Source: an uncultured Bacilli bacterium
Lineage (GTDB): Bacteria > Bacillota_I > Bacilli_A > RFN20 > CAG-826
DNA: 64,000 nucleotides
Direction: 5' to 3'
Assembly: GCA_934725985.1 (NCBI GenBank)
Contig: CAKVCX010000001.1
Coordinates: 1 to 64,000, forward strand
Both the position numbers and the translations under genes were made by a program. Below the pieces are notes generated by a model that was not told the DNA's origin, did not search any database, and saw only the letters and a list, made by a program, of their open reading frames with translations. Of this stretch, positions 35,016 through 43,384 are shown one piece after another; the stretch's first letter is position 1; every line of letters begins with the position of its first letter.

Positions 35016-36215
35016 TTAAATACTGTTATTATTATCAATAATTGAAGCAAGCTCCAAACCATCAAAAATGGCGTCGCCTATTGTTTTGCTACCATATAGC
35101 AAATCGCCGCAAAGATAAGTTTTTTCATCTATTTTCCTATCCAAATCAAGCGGTAAGAAATCAAATTGACAAGGCTTTTGGCCAATGCAAACTATTAAGT
35201 TATCACAAACTATATCATCGCCTTTAATTGATGTATTAACAAAGCTAGCCCTACCATTTATTTTTTCGCCTAATTGAGTTTTCATTGTATGTATAAGCAA
35301 ACGTTTGTTAGAAACTTCTATTTCATTTATAACGGAAGTGAAGGTAAAAACTATGCCTTTATTTTCAGCATACTCTATTTCCTTTTTATTAGCAGGCAAA
35401 GAAGAATAATCTCTTCTATAGAGTAGATTAACTTTATAACCGTTATTCAATAAAAGATTGGCGCAATCAAAAGCAACGTTTCCACCACCATAAACGCAAA
35501 ATACTTTGTCTTTAGCAAAACTCAGTTGCTCTTTTTGACAGTTCTCTTTTAAAAAAGGCAACCCATAGACAATTAAATTTGATTCAAAGGGAATCTTTCT
35601 TGACAAGTTTGTCCCTAAGCATAGACATATAAAATCACTTTTCTTTTTAAGAGCAACGTAATCATCGTTTTCTATTCTTTTAGAAAAAACAAATTTAACA
35701 CCAACTGCTTTTAATTTATTAAAAACAGAATTTAAAACCTTTTCATTAAAACGAAATCTAGGGATATAAGATAAAATTGCACCACCTATAAAGTCGTTTT
35801 CATCAAAAATAGTAACCCCGTATCCTAATTTAGCAAGGTGAAAGCCTAGTGAACACCCAGCTGGGCCTGCACCGATTATAGATACATTTTTTCCATTAAA
35901 AGGTTTTGTTTTTAAATTAATTGGATATGTAGATAGTAGTGACTCTATCCCTTTAGTATCAACCGGGCTTCCTAACTTATTTTTGATACAGTGGCCATAA
36001 GCTCCGGACTCGCAATCGCATAAAGATAAAGTCAATTCGGGAAAAGGATTGTGGGAATATAGCAATTCTACGGCTTCTATAAATTTTTCTTGCTTTATTA
36101 AAGAAAATAAAGTTTTATGAGGCAAATGAGCGTGACAAAATTGTTCGCAACGTGGCGAAGCACAGCCAAGGCAATTTAAGGCACAACTTTTTAATTTAGA
36201 CTCGATTCCGTTCAT
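35016..36215 (-). CDS. GltD-like NAD(P)-FAD oxidoreductase
   Basis: The 399-residue protein resembles the glutamate synthase small subunit family. It has an N-terminal Cys-rich helical part (C at 12, 16, 19 and 24, then CDCESGAYGHC at about 67-77), an FAD site IIGAGPAGCSLGFHLA (about 112-127) and an NAD(P) site YGGGNVAFDCANLLL (about 238-252). It ends with the FAD-binding YLCGDLLYGSKTIGDAIFDG. It is short of the typical 450-480 and partly degenerate in the Fe-S region, so the partner may differ. No glutamate synthase large subunit is nearby. It ends an operon with the two unknown genes upstream (gap 2 nt) and is a distant relative of the middle part of the fused oxidoreductase at 5648-8524. 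Confidence 0.8.
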   Translation of the reverse strand: MNGIESKLKSCALNCLGCASPRCEQFCHAHLPHKTLFSLIKQEKFIEAVELLYSHNPFPELTLSLCDCESGAYGHCIKNKLGSPVDTKGIESLLSTYPINLKTKPFNGKNVSIIGAGPAGCSLGFHLAKLGYGVTIFDENDFIGGAILSYIPRFRFNEKVLNSVFNKLKAVGVKFVFSKRIENDDYVALKKKSDFICLCLGTNLSRKIPFESNLIVYGLPFLKENCQKEQLSFAKDKVFCVYGGGNVAFDCANLLLNNGYKVNLLYRRDYSSLPANKKEIEYAENKGIVFTFTSVINEIEVSNKRLLIHTMKTQLGEKINGRASFVNTSIKGDDIVCDNLIVCIGQKPCQFDFLPLDLDRKIDEKTYLCGDLLYGSKTIGDAIFDGLELASIIDNNNSI

Positions 36216-36217
36216 AT

Positions 36218-37036
36218 TTATTCAACTATTTTTAGGTAAGGAAAAAGAGGTAATTCGACCTTGCCATATTCTTTTACCAAGACATTTCTTTTTCCATTGC
36301 TTTTCACAACGTGATATTTGCTTTCGACAATTAAGCCAATTTTAGCTTGGTTATTAGGCAAAAGAACTTTGAAAGGGATTTCCATAACAAGATTCTTTTT
36401 AAACTCTTTTTCGTGATTAGAAATAATTAGGGGCGTGGATCTGCCATTATTTAAAAAATCTAAAATCGTAAAAGCAAACATGGCCTCATTATCCTTGATA
36501 TCTTTTACATAAAATGACACCTGTAAAGATATTGTTTTTTTATCGCTAGAAAGTTTACCGATTGAGTTGGTATAGAATCCAATTTCCATACCAAATAATT
36601 CTTTTTTGCAAATCAAGGTAGAAAAGGAATCGTCATTTTTAAACCTTAAATAAAAAGAAGATAGGCTAGGCTCATCCAAAGCCGTTGCCATTAACTTAAT
36701 AAAATCATTAAACAAAGAAACACCCGTATTAAAAGAATAATAATCCTTATCTTTAAAATAAGCATTCATACGTCCGTATAGCTCAGGGGATTGGCCTATA
36801 TAAAAGCAAAGATAATACAAAGAATTTTCCAAATTAGAAGAGCTTAACTTAGGTGATAGAACTGAAGATGAAATAGAAGAAGCAAAATATTGGAGATATC
36901 TTTCCAAAGCCATCTTAAATGAAGGCGCCGCATCTTTTTTTAAAGAATCGACGACATCATTATAAAAAGCAAGGCCAGTTTCCCCATTTAGCAAAGTACA
37001 TATTGATGAAGAAGAATTTTGGCTTTTAGTTACCAT
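36218..37036 (-). CDS. Unknown protein, co-transcribed with a flavoprotein gene
   Basis: The 272-residue product has no signal peptide or membrane segment. It has a helical N-terminal half with Ser-rich stretches and a beta-rich C-terminal half (about 150-272). No family is recognised. It lies 3 nt after the stop of the 166-residue unknown gene and 2 nt before the flavoprotein gene, so the three are surely one operon. The beta-rich end could be a binding domain, but nothing in it shows a ligand. Confidence 0.65.
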   Translation of the reverse strand: MVTKSQNSSSSICTLLNGETGLAFYNDVVDSLKKDAAPSFKMALERYLQYFASSISSSVLSPKLSSSNLENSLYYLCFYIGQSPELYGRMNAYFKDKDYYSFNTGVSLFNDFIKLMATALDEPSLSSFYLRFKNDDSFSTLICKKELFGMEIGFYTNSIGKLSSDKKTISLQVSFYVKDIKDNEAMFAFTILDFLNNGRSTPLIISNHEKEFKKNLVMEIPFKVLLPNNQAKIGLIVESKYHVVKSNGKRNVLVKEYGKVELPLFPYLKIVE

Positions 37037-37039
37037 ATT

Positions 37040-37540
37040 TTAATTATTTGTCCTAAACTCATTCAAAATAGATGAGGCATTATCATAGACACGTCCCATA
37101 TCAAAATCTTCATCATAGCAACCCATAATGGATAAACATAAATCAACTTCGGATTGATTTTTTTCTTCATAGCCTTTTTTCGTATACTTTATTACTTCTT
37201 CTAAAAGAGATTGATCAACTTTTTCATTAAAAGAATAAGAATTTATAGTAGAAAGCAAATAAGAAACAAAATATTCAACGGGGCAATCTTCAGGCTTATT
37301 GATAATACTCTTTTCATCAAGATAGAACTTGCCTTGGCAAATAGTTCTAGCCACCTCATTGCTTATGGATACAAAAGCTTTTACATCATCTACTTCTTGC
37401 AAAAAAGAAGTTGCGGCGATAAAAATGGTCACCGGCATGGATTCTGGCAAAGCAAATTCGATTTCTTTATCCTCGGTAACTGCTAGCATCGTTCCAAATA
37501 GTTCAGCAAATTGATATGTTTCTTCTAATTTATTGCCCAT
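37040..37540 (-). CDS. Unknown small acidic protein heading a three-gene operon
   Basis: The 166-residue product is acidic, mostly helical by residue pattern, and has no signal or membrane segment. I recognise no family. AAGGGA lies 7 nt before the ATG. It begins the operon that continues with the 272-residue unknown and the GltD-like flavoprotein, and it is divergent from a lipoprotein gene across an 80-nt gap. Confidence 0.65.
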   Translation of the reverse strand: MGNKLEETYQFAELFGTMLAVTEDKEIEFALPESMPVTIFIAATSFLQEVDDVKAFVSISNEVARTICQGKFYLDEKSIINKPEDCPVEYFVSYLLSTINSYSFNEKVDQSLLEEVIKYTKKGYEEKNQSEVDLCLSIMGCYDEDFDMGRVYDNASSILNEFRTNN

Positions 37541-37608
37541 AATTTTTCCCTTGCTTTTAGATTACTCTTAATAAAAGAAAAAAAGAAGAATTTATAAATA
37601 TAAAGAGT

Positions 37609-37614
37609 TAAAAT
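37609..37614 (+). promoter_or_regulatory. -10-like element 6 nt before a lipoprotein start codon
   Basis: TAAAAT is followed by 6 nt and then the ATG at 37621, with no ribosome site. This fits a leaderless message. Confidence 0.4.
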
Positions 37615-37620
37615 AAAAGC

Positions 37621-38943
37621 ATGAAAAACAATAAATTGGTTTTGCCTTTATTATCACTACTGCTTTTATCATGTGGAGCAGATACATCCACTCCTCTAGA
37701 AAGCTCTAACCAAAAAGAGAGCACCATAAGCGAAAATTTTTCTAGCACAAACTTTGAAAACGAACCTTCGAGTTCAAGCGAAGAAGAGCAAAGCAGCGAA
37801 ACTAGCACATCAAACTCAAGCGAAGAAGAAACAACTTCAAGCGAAGAAGAAACAATTGATGAGCAAGTACAAAAAGCATCAATAAAAGAAGCTAAAAATG
37901 CTTGTTTGCTATTTAAGGGTGAACCTAATAAAGTAGGTTTAGAAATTGGAAATCAAAATTATGAAATAGAAGGACTTATCATTTCTATTTTTGATTTTGG
38001 GAAATCAACAAAAGATTATAACGGGACAAATCCGTATAAAGCCATTATTACAGATGGGCAAGACTATCTAACAATCGCATTGGTTAAAAATGATTATTTA
38101 AAAGTAAAAGATTATGTAGGCAAAGAAGACACTATTTATAGAGTAATAGGAAAAACAAGCAGGCTTAACGGCAAAGCAGAATTAGTTGCAACTAGTTTTG
38201 AATTCTTAAAAAATTCAACACAAAGAGTTACCAAGGATCAATTGTTTAGCCTTGCAAATGATGCAAAATCAATTATAGACATAAATGAAAGATTAAAAAA
38301 ATCACCACTAAATGAAGCAGGAAATTACGATGGCCAACTATCAACATTAACCCTAAAATATGTTACAAAAATCGAAAATGAAGTCTTGCTTTTTACAGAT
38401 GGAAAAAAATATATATCGATGCATGGATCTAGCCAATTGTATAACTTGTTTAAAAACTCAACTTCTTCATATCAAATTCTATTTCAAGAAAACGTGTATC
38501 ATTATGGCCAAAGCCTAGAATATATTGCCTCTAAAACAAGTGAATTAGAAATAACCTCACCCGTTGCAAACAAAGCAATTACAAGTGAATATCTATATTC
38601 ATGTAACTATGTCAATGGCAAATCTACACATTTTGAAAAATATGAAGAAGTAAAATCAAATATTTATAATTTTAGAGGATACGTGGATTATTATTTGAAA
38701 AATGGATTGGCCTTTTTTACTTTAGTGGACAAATTACCAGTTAATTCTAGCCATACCATTACGACCTCATCGAGTCTAAAATCACTATTTGTTAATAATG
38801 AAACTGAATCCAAGCTCGATAATGTTTCGATGCAATATTCAAAACTATATGAAGCTTATGCAAAAGAAAAGGAAATAGAATTAACTATCTATCCGTATAA
38901 TTGGAACAGTCAAAAGTATTTCCAAGTTCAAATTTTATTTTAA
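37621..38943 (+). CDS. Ser-rich lipoprotein with OB-fold-like regions
   Basis: The 440-residue product has a signal and lipobox (LLLSCG, Cys at about 18), then a long Ser/Glu/Thr-rich linker (about 20-78). The rest has at least two stretches with OB-fold-like strand order, the first at about 118-198 (YEIEGLIISIFDFGKS .. YKAIITDGQDYLTIALVKND). Such domains bind nucleic acid or sugar in other proteins; here this is a guess. It is divergent from the three-gene minus-strand operon and ends in a gap of 262 nt without a gene. Confidence 0.7.
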   Translation: MKNNKLVLPLLSLLLLSCGADTSTPLESSNQKESTISENFSSTNFENEPSSSSEEEQSSETSTSNSSEEETTSSEEETIDEQVQKASIKEAKNACLLFKGEPNKVGLEIGNQNYEIEGLIISIFDFGKSTKDYNGTNPYKAIITDGQDYLTIALVKNDYLKVKDYVGKEDTIYRVIGKTSRLNGKAELVATSFEFLKNSTQRVTKDQLFSLANDAKSIIDINERLKKSPLNEAGNYDGQLSTLTLKYVTKIENEVLLFTDGKKYISMHGSSQLYNLFKNSTSSYQILFQENVYHYGQSLEYIASKTSELEITSPVANKAITSEYLYSCNYVNGKSTHFEKYEEVKSNIYNFRGYVDYYLKNGLAFFTLVDKLPVNSSHTITTSSSLKSLFVNNETESKLDNVSMQYSKLYEAYAKEKEIELTIYPYNWNSQKYFQVQILF

Positions 38944-39205
38944 AAACCTTCTTTATTATTCCCTTTTTAAGAATTCAAAAGATTAACACGTGTATTATTA
39001 AATAGATTCTATTTATTCAAAAAAATGCCAATTCTTCTTTTTGGGCCAAATCTATTTAATTAAAAAATAAAATACCATTAAAAACGTTATTCTTTTCTTA
39101 TATTTCAAGCCAATAAAAGCCGTTTTTAAAAAATATAAAAAATGATTAACAAAAATGATTCGCATGACATAATCTAGAAAATTATTGACTAATCGGTGTT
39201 GCGAA

Positions 39206-39685
39206 ATGGAAGAAAAATTAGGAAAAATTGTCTTAAACAAAAGGAAGGAACTAGGGTTAACTCAAGAAGAACTAGGCAAAAAGATAGGCTATTCCGCGCA
39301 AGCAATTTCGAAATTTGAAGATGGGTCGGCTTCTTTAAGCCTAATGGTTCTTCCTAATTTGACCCAAGCCTTAAATTTGAAGATAAACGATATAGTGGGA
39401 ATTCCCGAAGAAGAGGAAGGACAAGAAAAAGAAGTTTTGCCTATTCCCTTGTTAGCAAAGCAAATTAAGCAATTCCGAAAAAAACTAAAATTAAGTCAAG
39501 GCGAGTTTGGGGAAAAACTTTCTTTGTCGCAAAGAACCATAAGAAATTATGAGGAGGGGTATTCAATTCCACCAATTTCTTTCCTTTTAAAAATATATGA
39601 AGTATTTTCATTCCCGCCATCTAAATTAATCTATCAAAACAAAGATTTGAAGGAAGCTAAGAAAAAGAAAAGAAAGAAACATTAA
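39206..39685 (+). CDS. Transcriptional regulator with two XRE helix-turn-helix domains
   Basis: The 159-residue protein has two XRE/Cro-type domains in tandem. The first is at residues about 1-60 (GKIVLNKRKELGLTQEELGKKIGYSAQAISKFEDG), the second at about 82-140 (IKQFRKKLKLSQGEFGEKLSLSQRTIRNYEEG). The C-terminus is Lys-rich. A monomer with two heads could bind two half-sites. The ATG at 39206 is chosen because the first domain starts there; an in-frame TTG at 39185 is possible. The ribosome site is weak. The gene precedes the S66 peptidase gene by 35 nt, but that gene has its own TATAAT. Confidence 0.88.
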   Translation: MEEKLGKIVLNKRKELGLTQEELGKKIGYSAQAISKFEDGSASLSLMVLPNLTQALNLKINDIVGIPEEEEGQEKEVLPIPLLAKQIKQFRKKLKLSQGEFGEKLSLSQRTIRNYEEGYSIPPISFLLKIYEVFSFPPSKLIYQNKDLKEAKKKKRKKH

Positions 39686-39707
39686 TTAAGTTCGTCTTCT
39701 TTTCATA

Positions 39708-39713
39708 TATAAT
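39708..39713 (+). promoter_or_regulatory. Consensus -10 element 7 nt before the S66 peptidase start codon
   Basis: TATAAT is followed by 7 nt and the ATG at 39721, without a Shine-Dalgarno sequence, so transcription should begin at or next to the start codon. Confidence 0.5.
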
Positions 39714-39720
39714 CATTATT

Positions 39721-40734
39721 ATGATAAAAACACCTGAACCATTAAAAAAAGGAGACTGCATTGATTTAATAGCCCCTAGCTTTGGTTGCTCTAGCGAGCC
39801 ATATTTTTCTAGGTTAGAGAAAGCAATAACTAACTTCGCGAAATGGGGATATAGAATAAAGGCAAGTAGAAATGTATATCTCAGCGATGGCCTTTTAGCA
39901 AGTGCTAGTCCAGAAGAAAGAGCAAAAGAGTTTATGGATTCTTATTTAAATAAAGAATCGAAATTGACCCTTTCAGTCGGTGGAGGCGAAATCATGATGG
40001 ATATGTTGCCCCATATTGATTTTAAAAAAATAAAAGAGGCCGATCCGAAATGGTTTATGGGTTTTAGCGATAACACCAATTTATCATTTTTATTGCCTAC
40101 TTTATCTAATGTCAAAGCTGTTTATGGCCCGAACGCACCTTCTTTTATATCCAAAAAATTGGATAAATCAGAAAAAGACGCTTTACGTCTATTAGAAAAC
40201 GACTTTTCAAAATATCATACTTATTCAAAATGGGGATATCCTCCAAAAGAAGTAAAAAACCCATTAGCTAGAACTAAGTTAAATAGAGAAGAAAAGATTA
40301 TTAATTTAGGATTAAAGGAAGAAAAAGGCATATTACTTGGCGGCTGCATAGACGTTATAGCCTCATTGATAGGAACTAGATTTGATAATGTAGTCAATTT
40401 TAATAAAGAGAACGGCCCGCTAGTTTGGATGCTAGAAAGTTGCGATTTAAATCCCATATCATTTTATAGAGTTCTAAACCAAATGAAATTTGCATCATAT
40501 TTTGTTTCAACTAAGGCAATAGTTTTTGGTAGACCAATGCATTTTAAGGAAGAAATAATGGGAATTAATTTTATTAAAGCCGCAGAAGCCGCTTTAAAAG
40601 AGTTAAATATTCCTCTTATCTTTGACATAAGTTTAGGACATCTTTATCCTAGTTTGCCATTTGTAGAAGGAATGCAAGCAAGCATAAGAATGAAAGAAAA
40701 AGAATTGGAAGTCGAATACCATGAATCAAGATGA
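39721..40734 (+). CDS. S66-family LD-carboxypeptidase / MccF-like peptidase
   Basis: The 337-residue protein has the S66 signature. LKKGDCIDLIAPS is the N-terminal strand, then SVGGGEIMMDMLPHIDF, WFMGFSDNTNLSF with the nucleophile Ser in GFSD (about 119), GGCIDVIASLIGT, the acidic LESCD, and SLGHLYPSLPFVEG with the catalytic His near the end. Family members cut the L,D bond of muropeptide tetrapeptides during wall recycling, or cleave processed microcin C (MccF). A wall-recycling role suits a walled bacterium; an MccF-like immunity role is equally possible. It overlaps the next gene by 14 nt. Confidence 0.88.
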   Translation: MIKTPEPLKKGDCIDLIAPSFGCSSEPYFSRLEKAITNFAKWGYRIKASRNVYLSDGLLASASPEERAKEFMDSYLNKESKLTLSVGGGEIMMDMLPHIDFKKIKEADPKWFMGFSDNTNLSFLLPTLSNVKAVYGPNAPSFISKKLDKSEKDALRLLENDFSKYHTYSKWGYPPKEVKNPLARTKLNREEKIINLGLKEEKGILLGGCIDVIASLIGTRFDNVVNFNKENGPLVWMLESCDLNPISFYRVLNQMKFASYFVSTKAIVFGRPMHFKEEIMGINFIKAAEAALKELNIPLIFDISLGHLYPSLPFVEGMQASIRMKEKELEVEYHESR

Positions 40735-41314
40735 AAAGAAAGAATTAGGTGCTATTTGTTTATTCTCGTTTTTATTAATTTTAGGGCTAGGCCTTCTTTT
40801 CTTTGTAGGCTTAGGAGGGAAAGCAACATCGACATTCTTTCCTGGCATGTCTAAATATGTCCATGTTTTAGCGCTCTTACCTTTCTTTTATTGCTTTCCA
40901 ATATTAACTATATATAGGTTTAAAAACTATTCGTTTTTGCCAAAATTAGGCATTAAAAAAATTGATTTTGACAAGATTATTTCTATTGTTTCACTAATCT
41001 CGATAATTTCAGTTACAATTATTATTGTTTTGGTCGCGATGAATTGTTTCCCTAATCTAAATGAAGGAAAATTACTAGCACTCTCCTCGCCTCTACTTCT
41101 TTCTTCGACTCTATATTTTGTATTTCTTATTCACCTTAATCAAAAAGAGAAAAAATCTTTATATACATATTTGCTAATTTTCATTGGTCTATTTTTATTG
41201 CCTTTGTTACTTTCCTTAGTTCTATTTTTTGCTTTCGGAAAAGAAGAAGGGCTTCTATTACTATCTTTATTGCCAATCGCTGGTTTCATATTGCATTATA
41301 AAAAACAAATATAA
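40721..41314 (+). CDS. Integral membrane protein, function unknown
   Basis: The 197-residue product is highly hydrophobic, with about six segments (residues about 12-30, 45-66, 84-108, 118-138, 147-170 and 174-192). The first is preceded by a short polar start (MNQDEKKE). It overlaps the S66 peptidase gene by 14 nt, so it is probably translated from the same message. No family is recognised; a role in exporting or sensing muropeptides would be a guess. Confidence 0.7.
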   Translation: MNQDEKKELGAICLFSFLLILGLGLLFFVGLGGKATSTFFPGMSKYVHVLALLPFFYCFPILTIYRFKNYSFLPKLGIKKIDFDKIISIVSLISIISVTIIIVLVAMNCFPNLNEGKLLALSSPLLLSSTLYFVFLIHLNQKEKKSLYTYLLIFIGLFLLPLLLSLVLFFAFGKEEGLLLLSLLPIAGFILHYKKQI

Positions 41315-41378
41315 AAGCGGTTACAAAAGTTTTGATTACCCTACCACCCTATTTTTCTTTAATTACAATAATTAGGCC

Positions 41379-42851
41379 ATGGGAAAATTATTGAAAAAAT
41401 TCAAAAGCCTGTTTGATCCAATCGATCTTACAAAAGGAAAAATATGGAAAGTAATTGTTGCTTTTTTTGTTCCTATTGTTTTGTCAATGTTGTTCCAACA
41501 AGTATATACATTAACCGATACCATAATAGTTGGGCAAACATTAAGCGAACAAGAAGTCGCTGGAGTTTCCTCTTCAAGCGCTCTTGTTTGGTTGGTTTTA
41601 CAATTTGGCATGGGCTGCACGAGCGGCTTTTCTGTGGTTATTTCTGAGCGTATAGGCGCAAAAGACTTTGAAGGAGCTAGAAAGAGTTACTGCGTTCAGA
41701 TTGTGTTGTCTATTTTTATTTCGCTCACCCTTACTATAATAGGAATTTTTTGCATACCTTACATGCTTAAAATGATTAACATAGTAGACAATCCTCTTGA
41801 CCCCATAATGAAAGAAGAATATGACGCGGCCTATACCTATGTATTGATCATATATATTGGAACATTAGCTCAAGTATTTTATAACCTAATGGTATCTATA
41901 CTTAGGGCATTAGGGGATTCCTTTGCTCCTTTTTTATTTCTTGTCGGTTCGACAATAATAAACGTTTTTCTCGACTTGCTCTTTATCATAGTTTTCAAAA
42001 TGGGCGTTGCAGGAAGCGCCTATGCAACGATAATATCGCAAGGATTGGCAGCAATAGCAGCCATAATATATACATATAAAAAGTATGAATGGCTAAGGAT
42101 TAGAAAAGAAGATTGGAAATTCAATGCATCATTTTTTCTTAGACATTTAAAAAATGGCCTACCAATGGGATTTCAATTTTCAATCTTAGAAATAGGAATA
42201 ATCATAATGCAGGGTGCGGTAAATAGTTTCGATATTAATTTGGATGGCTCCATGGTTGCCGGGGTTCCAGCTCAAGTCGGGTATGGAGCGGCGAGCAAAA
42301 TATTTGGTTTCTTAATGGCTTTTTTAAATGCCTTGGGAACGGCAATGCTATCATTTATCTCTCAAAATTATGGGGCAGGAGAAAAAGAAAGAATAAAAAA
42401 GGGGACTATAATTTCGTTTGTTATAGGAACAAGTTTGTGGGCTTTTATAGTCTTAATAGGTCTATTATTGACAATAAATGGAGCCTATCTATATATCTTC
42501 TATTCCACTAGCAAAATTAACCCCTCCTCCATTAAATATGGAAATCAATACTTATATGTATCTATCCCTTGCATGTTTATTTTAATGTTACTATTCTTGA
42601 CTAGAAACATATTGCAAGGATTTGAAAAACCATTGTTTCCGTTCCTAGCAGGCATTGGTGAGTTGACCGCTAGAACCTTGATTTGCTTATTTATTCCAGT
42701 CTTAGTAAATGGAGGGCCAATCAATAGCGAGGCTTCGACTTTATCTTATATATTCGTAGCCATGGCCGATCCCCTTGCATGGGTTGCCGCTACCTCAATT
42801 ATGGTAATCCCAACAATAAGAAACTGTTTTTTTAAAACAAAGGAAAAATAA
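41379..42851 (+). CDS. MATE-family multidrug/cation antiporter
   Basis: The 490-residue protein has about twelve membrane segments. It shows the MATE pattern of PIVLSMLFQQVYTLTDTIIVGQ in the first helix (residues about 27-48) and a repeat in the second half near residue 270-310 (GLPMGFQFSILEIGIIIMQG). These pumps export drugs or metabolites using Na+ or H+. A hexamer TACAAT lies 9 nt before the ATG, and no clear ribosome site is seen. The histidine phosphatase gene follows 2 nt after the stop. Confidence 0.92.
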   Translation: MGKLLKKFKSLFDPIDLTKGKIWKVIVAFFVPIVLSMLFQQVYTLTDTIIVGQTLSEQEVAGVSSSSALVWLVLQFGMGCTSGFSVVISERIGAKDFEGARKSYCVQIVLSIFISLTLTIIGIFCIPYMLKMINIVDNPLDPIMKEEYDAAYTYVLIIYIGTLAQVFYNLMVSILRALGDSFAPFLFLVGSTIINVFLDLLFIIVFKMGVAGSAYATIISQGLAAIAAIIYTYKKYEWLRIRKEDWKFNASFFLRHLKNGLPMGFQFSILEIGIIIMQGAVNSFDINLDGSMVAGVPAQVGYGAASKIFGFLMAFLNALGTAMLSFISQNYGAGEKERIKKGTIISFVIGTSLWAFIVLIGLLLTINGAYLYIFYSTSKINPSSIKYGNQYLYVSIPCMFILMLLFLTRNILQGFEKPLFPFLAGIGELTARTLICLFIPVLVNGGPINSEASTLSYIFVAMADPLAWVAATSIMVIPTIRNCFFKTKEK

Positions 42852-42853
42852 AA

Positions 42854-43384
42854 ATGTCACTATACTTTACTAGACACGGCGAAACTGATTACAACAAAGA
42901 ATACGTTATTCAAGGCTCAATTGATGCCTCTTTAAATGAAAATGGATTTAATCAAGCAAAAGAATTAGCTAAAAAAATAAAGGATCTAAATATTTCAGCA
43001 ATATATTGTTCTCCGTTGCTAAGAGCTAGGCAAACTGCACATGAAGTAGAAAAGATAGTAAAGATAAAAGCAATAATTGACAATAGATTACGTGAAGAGA
43101 ATTATGGTGATTTAGAAGGAGTATCTAGACTAGATGAATCCTATCTAAAACAAAGGCAGCGTTTCGCTTATTCTTATCCAAATGGTGAATCCTATTTAAA
43201 AGTAGCGGCACGGGTCTATTCTTTTTTAGATTCAATTAAAGAAGAGGCAAAAACTAAAAACATCTTAGTTGTTGCCCATGGAGGAATGTCTAGAGTTGTA
43301 AATTCATATTTTCACAACATGGAAAACGATGAATTTATAAAATATAGCATCCACAATTGCGAACTAGTTAAATATGATTTTTAA
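42854..43384 (+). CDS. Histidine phosphatase (phosphoglycerate mutase-like)
   Basis: The 176-residue protein has the RHG motif TRHGETDYN (residues about 6-14) with the phospho-accepting His8. It also has CSPLLRARQTA (Arg at about 57) and VAHGGMSR (second catalytic His at about 140). It belongs to the cofactor-dependent mutase/phosphatase superfamily; the substrate is open (phosphoglycerate, alpha-ribazole phosphate or a sugar phosphate). It is co-transcribed with the MATE gene. Its 3' end overlaps the convergent peptidase gene by 17 nt. Confidence 0.92.
   Translation: MSLYFTRHGETDYNKEYVIQGSIDASLNENGFNQAKELAKKIKDLNISAIYCSPLLRARQTAHEVEKIVKIKAIIDNRLREENYGDLEGVSRLDESYLKQRQRFAYSYPNGESYLKVAARVYSFLDSIKEEAKTKNILVVAHGGMSRVVNSYFHNMENDEFIKYSIHNCELVKYDF

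Noticed and set aside
39052..39240. A 62-codon open frame on minus in the gap before the double-XRE gene
   Set aside because: It overlaps the start of the XRE gene, is Phe/Leu-rich low complexity and lacks a start signal. I see no gene in 38944-39205.
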